A program made the position numbers and the translations under genes. The notes beneath the pieces are model-generated. The model was not told the origin of the DNA. It did not search any database and worked only from the letters and a program-made list of their open reading frames with translations. Shown piece after piece: positions 21,906 through 35,530 of a stretch of 64,000 nt of DNA. Positions within the stretch are counted from its first letter, which is position 1. Each line of letters opens with the position of its first letter. This DNA is from Artemia franciscana (Eukaryota > Arthropoda > Branchiopoda > Anostraca > Artemiidae), in the NCBI RefSeq assembly GCF_032884065.1, contig NC_088872.1:31688977-31752976 (forward strand). The letters run 5' to 3'.

Positions 21906-22696
21906 GTAAGTTTTTTCTTTGTCTTTCATTTTACGTCATTGATTTACTGCTATCAAAATTATTAGGATGGGGAATTATTCTTGGTTGCAATTAATACAAC
22001 TTGTACCTTATTAATTCTTGATAATTGATCTTTTCTGCTATAGAGAAAGAATGTTCGATAACTTTTAAAGATATTTTCATCCCAAAACAACAGAACGCTC
22101 CGATGTTATCTACTTAGGTTGGTTTAATTTCACTATTGTTGGTTTACCAACAATTTAAAGCTTATATAGAATAATCGGCAGTTGTTTCGCTATTTCTTTA
22201 GCAATCTCATCTTCGTACTCAAGTTCTGGCTCTTCTCTTGTCATATTTCACGGGTTATCTATCACATTATTTTCAAACTACGGTTTAGACAAGACAAGAT
22301 TTATTTCTACAAAACGGCTATCACAAGCCCAAAAGGGCCAAATTCACACTTTAGTGTCAATAAAAAAATTTAAAAAAATGGTAAATGCCAATCAGTAATA
22401 AATATCAAACCAGTTTAAACTCATAAAACTGCAATCAGTAAAAAAGTCAAACCATAAAAAGTCGTAAATTAAAACCGGGAAAACAAATTTAAACAAAATG
22501 ACAATTTAGTTTACCTTGCAAGAATTGTAAAGTTTGCAGTTGCAAAATAAGCATTAAAACTACAAGTTAAAAGTGGAGCGATAAGAGGGGAGGGTTAGTA
22601 ATTTAAAATTTCAACTATGTGAAGCATGAACGTTCTTCTATATCTTTCAGTGGAAACTCTTATTGGGGCAAGAAGGGGGATTTTTGTTGAATTAGA
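21906..22696. other. Probable intron or intergenic sequence
   Basis: AT-rich, with a run of short A-rich words near 22350-22500 but no supported feature. The 63-codon frame at 22182-22373 has no recognisable features. Confidence 0.35.
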
Positions 22697-22704
22697 ACGT
22701 GGGG

Positions 22705-23561
22705 CAGTGGCGAATGCAGGGGCACTTTCCCCCTGACATAGTAGTAGATTTGTGGTTGGGACCGCTTGCTCTGGTTCTTTTAGGGGCGAAATTTTTTTTC
22801 TATTTGGTTTTTAATAGTCGAGTTTTTAGTAAGTTTTTAATTATTAAGGTTGTTTCTTTTTGCAAACAAGTTTGAAACAAGGTTTCAGTTACTTTTTGCA
22901 GTCTCTATTAGATTTTTATTAATGACATATGTCCCCAAAAAGTATTTAATTAAATTTAAGTTTATCAAGGGAATCTGTCCGTATTACCACAAATGCCAAC
23001 TGGGAGGCGAAAATCTTCATTCGTAAGAAGGGGAGATTTAAAATTCTGACTTAATCCGCTGCTAATAGCAACATTAAGAAAGCATTATATTTCTATTTCT
23101 TTGTTCTATTTTTCCTGCTACACCATCAAACGAACAATTACTTAATGTTTAATCAACAATTAGTTCCAAAAAATGTATGATACCAAAATATGGTACTAAT
23201 TTTTTTTTTGACAATACAAAGTTTAAGTAACTCGCTATAGTCGCCAGAAGTGCAAATGCTAAAAATTATGCAGAAAAGATTAAATATATTATTTTTTTGT
23301 AGAGGGTGAACAACCTTTTAATTGTTTTTATGGCGAGGTGATTCTTATAAACTTAATTTTTTTGTATCAATATTTCTAATTGACTTTAATGTCGATAGAA
23401 CTCATCAGATTTTACATTAAATTAAAGTCCATGTCCACTACCTACCCACGACTTAGAAATTGTTGCAGTTCCCTTTAAATTGCTGGTATTTCTTTGTCCA
23501 CAAGTTTATCGGAGTAACCTTTCATGTACACCCCCCCAAAAAAATCCTAGATCCGCCCCTG
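22705..23561. mobile_element. Non-autonomous hAT-like transposon with 8-bp target duplication
   Basis: The left end reads CAGTGGCGAATGCAGGGGCA from 22705. The right end, reverse-complemented from 23561, reads CAGGGGCGGATCTAGGATTT, so 9 of the first 11 bases match. The 8 bases before (ACGTGGGG, 22697-22704) and after (ACGTGGCG, 23562-23569) match at 7 of 8 positions, the target duplication length of hAT elements. The 857-bp interior has no transposase frame. CAGxGGCGGAT termini are common in animal hAT elements. Confidence 0.65.
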
Positions 23562-23639
23562 ACGTGGCGGGGGGGGGGGGGTGAATATTCACTAGGGAAA
23601 AAAAAAGTAGTACAAGGGTTATGCACGATATTGCTGGCA

Positions 23640-23815
23640 AAATAATAAAGAAATTTGTAGTCTCATTTCCCTTAAGGGTGACTAGATTTGCTCTCCGAAG
23701 GGAGGAAATGTAAGGCCCTTTACCCTGTTTGAAAATAATTCTTAGACATGTTTTTTGAACTGCCTCTATTCTGTCCCACAATTCATTGGACATGCCAGAA
23801 TGGCAAACAGAGAAA
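23640..23815 (-). pseudogene. Small LINE C-terminal fragment (CR1/Jockey-like)
   Basis: On the minus strand, within the frame 23832-23506, the segment SNELWDRIEAVQKTCLRIIF followed by SLRRANLVTLKGNE resembles the C-terminal post-RT region of CR1/Jockey-type LINEs (pattern: L..RIE.VQ+..LRIIF...Y...L....L.TL..R). Only ~55 residues survive. Sequence on both sides belongs to other repeats. Confidence 0.55.
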
Positions 23816-23869
23816 CAGAAAAAAAAACACAAAAAAATGTATTAATCCAAAAACGTTCAGAAATAAAAT

Positions 23870-25880
23870 GAAAAAAAACAAGTTTTTTAACTAAAGTAAG
23901 GAGCGACATTAAAACTTAAAACAAGCAGAAATTACTCTGTATATTAAAAGGGTTTTTCCCTTCTCAACGCTCTGCTCCTTACGCTAAAGTTTTTTACTAT
24001 TTTAAAAAGTAAACTTGAGAAAAAGAGTCAAACTTTAGCGTAAAGAGCAAGGTGTTGAGGGAGGAAAAGCCCCTTTGATATACGGAGTAATTTCTGTTCG
24101 TTAATTTTGCTCCTTACTTTCAGTTAAAAAACTTCTTTTTATCATTTTATTTCCAACATAAAGCGAACTTACCAGTAGAGGTAATTTCGAACAGTTTGTG
24201 GTAACGAAATGTAGTAAGGAGCGACCCGGCCCAATAGTAACCAAAGCTCTAAAAAACAGAATTTTGATATCAAGAGTTACATCTCAAGAATCACACTTTT
24301 ATGCTGATTTTAAATATGTGAGTTTCATCATCAAGTTTAGTCTTACCCATCAAAAGTTACGAGCCTGAGAAAATTTACCTTATTTTCGAAAAATGGGGAA
24401 CCCCCCTAAAAGTCATTTAATCTTAAAGAAAATAACACCATCAGATTCAGCGTATCACAGAACCCTATTGTATAAGTTTCAAGCTCCTATCTACAAGAAT
24501 GTAGAATTTTGTATATTTTGCCAAAACACAAATCCCAGATGCGTGTTTATTTATTTAATTCTTTTTTCCAAGGGTGATTGTACCGACCCAGTGGTCTTAA
24601 AATTTTGCGAGAGGGCTCATTCAAATGGAAATGAAAAGTTCTAGCGCCCTTTCTAAGTGACCAAACAAATTGGAGGGCACCTAGGCCCCCTCCCACGCTC
24701 ATTTTTTCCAAACGTCGTCCGATCAAAATCCTGATATAGCCATTTTATTCAGCATAATTGAAAAACCTTATAACTGTATCTTTCAGGACGACTTACTCCC
24801 CCAAAGTCCCCGTGGGAGAAGCTGCAAGTTAAAAACTTTGACCAGTGTTTGCACATAGTAATGATTATTGGGAAGTGTACAGACGTTTTCGGTGGGATTT
24901 TTTGGTTGGAAGGAGGGGTTGAGAAGAGGGGGTTATGTGGGGGAAACTTTCCATGGAGGAATTTGTCATGGGGAGGAAAAATTTTCATAAAGGGGAGGGG
25001 GCAGGATTTTCTAGCATGATTTAAAAAAACAATGAAAAAATAAATATGAAAAAGTGTTTTCAACTGAAAGTAAGGACCAGCGGTAAAACTTAAAACGAAC
25101 AAAAAATATTACACATACAAGGGGTTCATTTCCTCCTAATCTCTCACTCTTTACGCTAAAGTATTTTTAGTAATTTCAACTATTTATTCTACGGCCTTTG
25201 TGATTCAGGGGTCATTCTTAAGGATTTAGGACAAAATTTAAGCTTTAGTGTAATGAGCGAGGTATTGACAAGTGGGCGAGCCCCCCTTATATACGTAATA
25301 GATACCTGCGAATATAGAAGTTCGTTAGGTAAGCTAATTCGTAAGTTACGTATATCTTTACTAATGAAAACCATCGTAAAAAACTAAAAGCTCTAGTTGC
25401 CTTTTTAAGTAGCAAAAAATTGGAGAGCAGCTGGGACTCCTTCCCCGCTCATTTTTCTCAAAATCGTTCGATCAAAACTATGAGAAAGCCGTTTAGCCAA
25501 AAAATTAAAAATGCAAATTTCGTTTTAATTATTCATCTGCGCAGAACCGAAATCAAAACATGGATTAACTAAAAAACGTTCAGAAATTAAATAAAAAAAC
25601 GAATTTTTTTAATGAAAGGAAGGAGTAACATTAAAACTTAAAACGAACAGAAATTACCCAGTATATGAAAGGGGCTGTTCCCTCCTCAACGCCCCGCTCT
25701 TTACGCTAAAGTTTTTACAGTATTAAACAGTAGAGTTGAGAGAAAGAGTCAAACTTTAGGGTAAAGAGTGGGGCGTTGAGGAGGAAACAGCCTCTTTCAT
25801 ATACGGGATAATTTCTGTTCGTTCTAAGTTTTAATATTGCTCCTTGCTTTCATTTAAAATACTTGTTTTTTATCTAATCA
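23870..25880 (+). repeat. Fold-back repeat family: hairpin, forward arm, hairpin
   Basis: A hairpin at ~23895-24130 has arms reading aagtaaggagcgacattaaa and its complement around a 30-bp loop. It is followed by the forward arm (start hairpin near 24188, 'gtaaggagcgacccgg' at ~24212) through the usual blocks to the central hairpin at ~25610-25865 ('aaaggggctgttccctcctc' paired with its inverse). The frames at 24393-24644 and 24749-25102 lie within and are not genes. Confidence 0.7.
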
Positions 25881-26503
25881 TTAAAAAGTACGGATAAAGG
25901 TTATGAAAGAATGTCTGCAAAGGCTTTAAAGGATTTGAGAAACAAACTAGCTAATTTGATCCTCCTAACTCATAAAAGAACTTTGTGGATTACTCGAATA
26001 AAAATTTAAACGATAGCTGAGATGCAACTGAATTTGGGGCACGGATTTTTACTTTGAATTTGATTTTAGGGAGTCAAGTGAGACTTAATTTTTCTTGGAA
26101 TTTGGTTAGTAATTTTCCTTGGAATTTGGTAAATCGACACGGGTCTATTTAGAGGGCATTTCCTGTCATGCCCCAAAGGATTTTGTAAAGTTTAGAAATA
26201 CTTGGCTTTCCTGATTGGTAGTTCCAGGAGAGTTTTTGGCTTGTTTACATACATAAATAAAATTGGGTGGTTTAATCTGACAATAAAATACAACAAACTT
26301 TCGGTTAGATCGTATAATTTCCACTTCTCACCCATTTCTAGCTATATTTTATATTTTATTTCATATTTTAATTACCCTACATCGCTCACTACTCTACATA
26401 CTACCTATCCTTTTTGAAGCTATAGCACTTTCCTTTCTAACAAAACAATAAAATCGCTACTTTACTATTTTACTTAGTCACAACCAATTAGCATTTTATT
26501 TAC
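25881..26503. other. Unassigned sequence before the transposase-exonuclease gene
   Basis: AT-rich, with no repeat seen elsewhere in the window. It ends in a consensus acceptor, TTAGCATTTTATTTACAG, at 26504, so part of it may be an intron of the gene that follows. Confidence 0.4.
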
Positions 26504-26504
26504 A

Positions 26505-28847
26505 GGTGCCAAGACATCAATTTGGTTTCAAATATGATGTTTTCTAAAGAATATACAGCTGGATTGCGCTCAAGACTCATCTTCAAATGCAAATCATGTC
26601 ATGAGGAAGCCACAATTCACACAGAAAAACCCCTTGCTCCTCGAAGGCTTAAAAAAAAAAGACTCAACGAAAACCGTAGTCAAAAAACGGAAAAGAACTG
26701 ATTTTGATAGTGTGAATACTATCAGAAAGAAACACAAAACAGAAACAGGAACAGTAAGTGTCAACAAAGAGGTAGTGGTTGGTGCAATAAATGGTGGAAT
26801 GACTCACGCCCAGGTTCAAGAACTTTTCTCTACCATTGGAATAAATACCCCGTCTCAAAAAGTCTTTACGAAATTTGAGAAAGAAATTTGCGTAGAATTG
26901 GAAAAAGTTCTCTATGACTATCTTATCGAAAATGGAAAAACCGAGCGAAGAATGGCACTGGAAGCAGGCGAGAAAATTCACCCAAATGGAGCTGTAGAGA
27001 CATGTGTTATAGTTGATGGAAGCTGGTGTACACAAAGTTATGGGAATAGATATCGTGCACTCTCAGGCTGTGGAGCGGTGATAGGTTTCTATTCGAAGAA
27101 ACTCTTAAATCTAGGAATTAGGAACAAATATTGCTGTACTTGCGTGAAATACAGGCATCAAGTAAATAGATCTGTTCCTGAACATACATGTTTTATGAAC
27201 TGGCAGGGGCCCAGTACAGGTATGGAGTCAGATATATTAGTTGACGCATTCCGAATAGCAACATCCATGCAAAATCTAAGATATACTCGATTTGTTGCCG
27301 ACGGCAATTCGAGTACCCATTCTGAAATTATAGCAAGGGTACCATATGGCAGAAATGTAGAAAAAATTGAGTGTGCTAATCATATGTGCAAATGCTTGAA
27401 AAACAGACTATATAAGAAGCAGCATGAAAATGCCGAATGCAGAAGATTTCTTAGTGCCGCAATAATAAAGAAAATGTGTGATTTTGCCAAAAATGCAATT
27501 GTATGTGCCACCACAGAGAAGAAAAGCGTGAAGGATCTCATCAGTGCGCTGAAGGCAATTCCTCTACATTTTTTTCCGTGGCGACCATAGATTTTGTCCT
27601 ACACGCTGCTCGTTCTCCGGGAAAGTTCTACAGGTCAATCTTGAAGACACCCCTAGCAACATCTTTCTCAGCCATGTGTATACAGCCTTTGATACGCTGA
27701 CCAGAAGGGTTCGTCTACTGATAGGAAATAACACAAGCAACCTGAGAGAATATTTTATGAGCATAGTTGCAAGGCTTATAGGTGGCAAAAACATCATGGT
27801 TAGCCAAAGTGCGCGATATACCACCCGTGTTAAAGCAGCAGGAATCCGATTTACGAAAGGTCACTCAGCTCGCCCTGAAATATTTCGAAGAACTGTAGGA
27901 TCTACACCAAGTAGGCAGTTGAAAAAACTTGCACAACAGCGGGCCTTGACTACTGCTCGACGTAAAAACTGTCTGCTAGAAAGCGCCTTTTCACTAATGC
28001 TTCCACAAAACTCCCTTCAAAAGAAATCAGGGAGCCAACCGGAGCAGACAAAAACTACGGCTCGAACGCAACTGCTCCGGATCTTGATTGCAGTGCGCTC
28101 AAAATTGCAAAAACAGATTTTTTGACTCGTCTCCAATGTACTGCAACAGAAATACTCAGTATTGAAAAAGCCACTAGGCTCCAGAGAAATTCTATCGATA
28201 ATAGCTGGATAGAATACAGAAAAAACAGAATTACAGCTTCCGTAGCTGGTGCTGTTTGTAAAAGGCGGTTGAAGACTGTGGGTTCATTAGTTCGGCAGCT
28301 GCTGTATCCCAGAAACCGCCAAACAAAGGCAATGGAGCATGGTCAGATGTATGAGCCTGTAGCTATTGCAGCTTTTGTAAAGAAAATGGGTTGCATTGTG
28401 AACTCTGCTGGGTTTTTCATTCACAAGGAATATGGGTTTCTAGGGGCCAGTCCGGACGAGATAGCAATTTTTCCTTCGGGTGAGAAGGCTCTTTTGGAGT
28501 TGAAGTGCCCTTTGACAGCAAAAGGGCTTACATTGGAAGAGTGGATAGCACCTAAAAAAAATACATGTCTAGAAAAGAAAGTTAATAGTGAAATGAAGCT
28601 GAAAAGAACACATGACTACTATTACCAAATTCAAATGCAATTGGAATGTTGTGACATTGATTTTGTATACTTTGTAATATTTTTAGGGGAAGAGGAATTA
28701 TATTATGAAAAGATTGGTCGTGACCGTGAATTCTGGTCTAACAAAATGCGGCCAAATCTAAAAAAATTTTATTTTGAGGCACTGTTACCAGAAATTGTCG
28801 ACGGAAGGTTGCCAAGAAGTATGGAGATACGAGAACCGTTTATATAA
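26505..28847 (+). pseudogene. Mutator-like transposase continuing into a YqaJ-type exonuclease
   Basis: Read in order: a short N-terminal Cys segment (FKCKSC near 26565), then the frame 26601-27590 with VDGSW (Asp codon 27015-27017), SGCGAVIGF, a YCCTC...HTC zinc-like motif, ADGNSS (Asp codon 27300-27302) and KIECANHMCKCL. This is the pattern of the arthropod Mutator-like transposase domain (DDE/RNase H fold). After a one-base shift in the T-run at 27569-27575 it continues (GDHRFCP, then LREYFMSIVARL and GGKNIM). Near 27960-27995 a second shift leads into 28122-28847, a YqaJ/lambda-exonuclease-like nuclease: RKNRITAS, GASPDE (Asp 28455-28457), LELKCP (Glu 28497, Lys 28503), YYYQIQMQLEC. The YqaJ frame is open upstream into the linker (DKNYG...APDLD), so transposase and nuclease were one polypeptide. 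A further shift lies in the A-run at 26649-26659. Three breaks make this copy inactive unless they are assembly errors. Confidence 0.75.
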
Positions 28848-28984
28848 ATCCAACTGTGCTAGGTATGGGTAGTTATCATGTGTCATTACAGTCTTATCCG
28901 AATACAAATTCAGATATACAAATACACAAGCAACAATCGAACTTTAGAATATTTTTTAATGAACCCGTATGGATAAGCTAAATA
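28848..28984. other. 3' flank of the transposase-exonuclease gene
   Basis: Short AT-rich sequence between the stop codon and the next fold-back repeat. No terminal inverted repeat matching the upstream flank was recognised, so the ends of the transposon are undefined. Confidence 0.3.
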
Positions 28985-29500
28985 AAAAGAACAAGTTTTT
29001 TTTAACTGAAAGTAAGGAGCGATATTAAAACTTAAACGAACAGAAATCACTTCGTATATGAAAGGGGCTGCTCCCTCCTCAACGCCCCGCTCTTTACGCT
29101 AAAGTTTTTTACTATTTTAAAAAGTAGAGTTGAGAGAAAGAGTCAAACTTTAGCGTAAAGAGCGGGGCGTTGAGGAGGGAGCAGCCCCTTTCACATACGA
29201 AGTAATTTATATTCGTTTTAAGTTTTAATGTTGCTCCTTGCTTTCAGTTAAAAACATGTCTTTTTTTTTAATTTAATTTCTGAACGTTTTTGAACTAATG
29301 CATGTTTTGATTTTGGCTCTCCACAGATGAATAATTAAAACGAAATTTCATATTTATATGGCTTTCTCATAGTTTTGATAGAATCACTTTGAGAAAAAAG
29401 GAGCAGGGGAGGAGGCTTAGTTGCCCTCCAATGTTTTGGTTACTTATAAAGGCAACTAGAACTTTTAATTTTTTACGAACGTTTTTCTAGTAAAAGATAT
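28985..29500 (-). repeat. Fold-back repeat family: central hairpin and start of reverse arm
   Basis: Hairpin at ~29005-29250: 'aaaggggctgctccctcctc' pairs with 'gaggagggagcagcccct', followed by the reverse-orientation blocks 'gcatgttttgattttggctc' and 'ggcaactagaacttttaatt'. It is cut at ~29500 by Helitron A-rich sequence. Confidence 0.65.
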
Positions 29501-29504
29501 ACGT

Positions 29505-30286
<782 letters not shown>

Positions 30287-30378
<92 letters not shown>
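30287..30378. repeat. (TA)n microsatellite between Helitron ends
   Basis: A TA run bounded on the left by the CTAG end of one Helitron and on the right by the 'ataaataagttgtctgtgtg' 5' start of the next. Confidence 0.9.
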
Positions 30379-32700
<2,322 letters not shown>

Positions 32701-32809
32701 TATAAGAAACAAAACACAATCAAGTTTGATTATCAAGACCAAATTTGCACAGTTAGTCATATATAATTTTCGTTTTGAGCCTGTATTTGAAAGAGTATGA
32801 GCTGTTGAA

Positions 32810-32946
32810 GTCCTGTGGTGGTACAGTGGATTTGACCCTAGCTTGGTAATACGGGACCCAGAGATCGAATCACGCTGCAGGAATGCACTGCAGGGCCGAC
32901 GCAGGGACCTTAGTAGTCAAGAAGCGTCGTTAATTCTTAAATAAAA
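32810..32946 (+). mobile_element. tRNA-derived SINE with 14-bp target duplication
   Basis: The body contains TGGTGGTACAGTGG (A box, ~32816-32829) and AGATCGAATCACGC (B box, ~32871-32884) at pol III promoter spacing, then a tRNA-unrelated part and a short A-rich tail (taaataaaa). The 14 bases TATGAGCTGTTGAA occur directly before (32796-32809) and directly after (32947-32960), a perfect target site duplication. Such elements are mobilised by LINE-encoded RT. The 137-bp length and perfect duplication suggest a relatively recent insertion. Confidence 0.85.
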
Positions 32947-33223
32947 TATGAGCTGTTGAATGTCTCTCATGTAAGATTGATTATCGTAAGAAGACTGATG
33001 AAATAGCTAAAAAAAAGAATTATATGAAAAGCCTGAGTTTAAAGCTTTAGAGCTGAACAGCGTGAAAAATTAAAATTGCAAATTTAATTGTCATGCTAAC
33101 TGTTTTAGGATTCTCATAAATTATTTCTCCATACGTTAAGCACAGATTTTTAATCAAATTCTAATCTACAATAATAAAACAAAGGTTTGCTGTGAAATAT
33201 TTGACAAGTAACAAAAATCCTCA

Positions 33224-33994
33224 ATGAATAACTTCAGAGGCATTGTAAGAGAAATAAAATCATTTATCAGAACTGACTCATTTATTAAAAGAATTGTTCT
33301 TAAGGCAACCTCCAACAACTCTGAAGGTCCTAGCGAATCACAACTTTCTGTCATTGAAAACAATGTAAGATATTCAAACGATGATTTACAAGAAGTTATG
33401 TGTACTATTTTTGATCGCTTAAATGACGAAAGAAGAGAGAATTGGAGGCATGTATACAAGTCATTAAGAGTACTTGAGTTCCTAATAAACAAAAAAATTG
33501 AAGGAGTTATCGACGAATGTCTGAAAGGCCTAGACCGTATTCGCGAATTGTGTGACATCTCGTTGGGACGCGATTATTTAAATCAAGAGAAAAGAATTAG
33601 AGAATTAGCTGTCAAAATTTGCACACAATTAGAAGAATTCAAGGGGCATAGTGCATTATTTGGCACGAGGGGTCCATTTGGCAATCAAGATTTTGAATCT
33701 TCAAGCCAGTTGTATCCAGCTATACGTATGCATGCTAACTTCACGAACAACAACGATTGTAGAGCGTATCCTCCGGTGCCATTTTCTACGCCTCCTTATC
33801 CTCAAAGCATTGCTGAAGTCACTCCAACTACTAATTTATCGCCTCATTTAAATACAACACATAATGCAGCACCATATCCAGTTTCGCCTACTCCAGACAG
33901 GTCAAATTACAGTTTGGGTTTTGAGAATGTGAGCAGAGCTATTTCAGGAAGCTTAAATGGCTGTAGTCCTAGTGCACCAGAAAGAGAACAATGA
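33224..33994 (+). CDS. ENTH-domain protein (epsin-like), intronless
   Basis: An uninterrupted ATG-started frame of 256 codons. Residues ~5-130 match the epsin N-terminal homology domain: an amphipathic-type N-terminus, LKATSNNSEGPSE (the ATSN...GPS signature), RLNDERRENWRHVYKSLRVL (the RLND...NWRHVYK signature) and LEFLI. ENTH domains bind PI(4,5)P2 and help bend membrane during clathrin-mediated uptake. The rest (~130-256) is rich in P, S, T and N, with no ubiquitin-interacting, DPW or NPF motifs visible. It is therefore shorter than typical epsins (usually over 500 residues) and probably lacks adaptor-binding tails. No introns are apparent, which suits a retrocopy or a derived paralogue. 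Conservation of the reading frame in an otherwise decayed region suggests it is, or recently was, expressed. Confidence 0.75.
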   Translation: MNNFRGIVREIKSFIRTDSFIKRIVLKATSNNSEGPSESQLSVIENNVRYSNDDLQEVMCTIFDRLNDERRENWRHVYKSLRVLEFLINKKIEGVIDECLKGLDRIRELCDISLGRDYLNQEKRIRELAVKICTQLEEFKGHSALFGTRGPFGNQDFESSSQLYPAIRMHANFTNNNDCRAYPPVPFSTPPYPQSIAEVTPTTNLSPHLNTTHNAAPYPVSPTPDRSNYSLGFENVSRAISGSLNGCSPSAPEREQ

Positions 33995-34910
33995 TAGACG
34001 CAAAAGACTGGTTATTTTCACCAAACACAAAAGAAAGACGAGATATCTGTTGAATTCCCAGTATAATATCAACTTTGCAAAGCTAAGTAGAAATATTTAT
34101 TGTCATATTTTGCAGCATAGAAATTAGTCAGTTAGTTTTTAAGATCCAAGGTCTTTTCCTTTTAATCGAGTAGCCACACATTGTCAATCATTGGTGCAAC
34201 TATGGCTGGAACCTAGTAAAGAGAGGCCAACAGTAACCAAAAATTTAAATACTTAAAAAAACTGTTTGTTAGGAAAGATTTGCAAATTTTAGCGGATTAC
34301 AGATTGGTAACTGTTTATTCGATTATTCCAAATAGTGAAAATGTTATTTAGAAAAAAAACTTTCGCAAAAGTGGCCAGAGTTTACATCCTTTTTGAGTCG
34401 CTTTTATCTCCTCTACAAAGGAACTTGGTTTTTACTTAAGATATGACTTTCGTAACTTGATTTTCTAAAAGTTACAAAGCTAATAAAAACGCCTTGATGG
34501 CAACATTTACAGACTAGAATTAGAGATATTGTTTTTCTTTCTTTTCTTTTAATTGGTTTATTTAGAAGAAAACTGAAGTAAAAAACTGTCCCAAATATTC
34601 AAGGTTCCAAAATTCTTTTAACAGGAAGAGGAGGGTATGCAATCCAAAGCTGGAAGGAGAAAATAGTAAAGTTTTTGAATTTCTTTAAATATTATAGTGG
34701 GTATTCTAAGATAAAGAAAAACCTTTAAACCTGGCTACTTCCCTGTGGGTTCTCAGCACTCTGCACGGGGCTGGCTTCTATATTTGGATTAACACTTTCT
34801 CTTGTCTTTTAACCACATACAATTTGAACCCTTTCTTGATGCCATGACGTCATCACAGGTTCGATAGAGCCACCCTGTGAAAAATACGCATTCCTTCTTA
34901 AAGTTCTGAC
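33995..34910. other. 3' flank of the ENTH gene, unassigned
   Basis: AT-rich. It includes likely untranslated sequence just after the stop, with AT-rich polyadenylation-like words near 34090. No other feature seen. Confidence 0.35.
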
Positions 34911-34914
34911 CTAT

Positions 34915-35136
34915 TTAGATCGTTTTTGCAGCCAGTCCTCGCTGTTTCCTTATTTTTGACTCGTCTTTTGTCATTACAAAATACATACCACCAAACTTGT
35001 ATGTTTTTAGCAAAGCACTGATGACCTTATCAATGTTAAAATCCCACACCCAATTATAATAATTATCATTTTCAATCTTGTCACATTTTGAATCCGCAGT
35101 CGAATACTTGTATTCCCATTCTTCTTTCTTTTTCAT
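34915..35136 (-). pseudogene. Small ORF with a WVWDF...DKVI motif, possible captured gene fragment
   Basis: Minus-strand ATG-started frame of 73 codons beginning KKKEEWEYKYS, with IENDNYYNWVWDFNIDKVIS in the middle and a basic C-terminal part. I recognise no domain. A second, shorter copy of the same segment (TENDSDDDWVWDFDLDKVIN) lies on the minus strand at 41975-42085 inside Helitron sequence, with an internal deletion after KVI. Two paralogous pieces near Helitrons suggest capture of a host gene fragment, a known habit of Helitrons, but the source gene is unknown. Confidence 0.4.
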
Positions 35137-35269
35137 TTTAGATTTTTATTAGGTCTTTGCAGCTTACAGTTAAATAAATTTAATTTATTTAAAATTTCCA
35201 GGAATTATTCTAGTTTCAGCTGACAAATCAAATTTTTTAACCCCTCCCCCCCCGAGAAAAAAGTACTAA

Positions 35270-35526
35270 ATTTTACATAACTATGTCTAAATGCTTTTTT
35301 AATGGTAAAAATCCTATTTTGATTTTTGTCAAATCACAATTTGAAAAGCTTTACCACAAGACAAGTTTTTCATAGAACAGTAAAAGCACCATTAAGCTAA
35401 AAATGAGCTAAAATAAAAAAAAAACAAATCAATAAAAAGAAGAAACTAAAAAAAAAGAAAACTAAAAAAGAAAAAAACTAAGAAAAGAAAAAACTAAAAA
35501 ATAAAATTAAAAATAAAAAGGAAACT
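35270..35526. repeat. A-rich 'aaaaactaaaaaag' block
   Basis: The same low-complexity block that occupies many non-autonomous Helitrons here. It sits immediately upstream of the large Helitron and probably belongs to an older, interrupted copy. Confidence 0.5.
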
Positions 35527-35530
35527 GTAT

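Noticed and set aside
24749..25102. 117-codon minus frame and similar frames in fold-back arms (6025-6254, 55291-55506, 57554-57769, 61320-61559)
   Set aside because: The arms occur in both orientations, the frames are not conserved between copies, and the translations show no domain.
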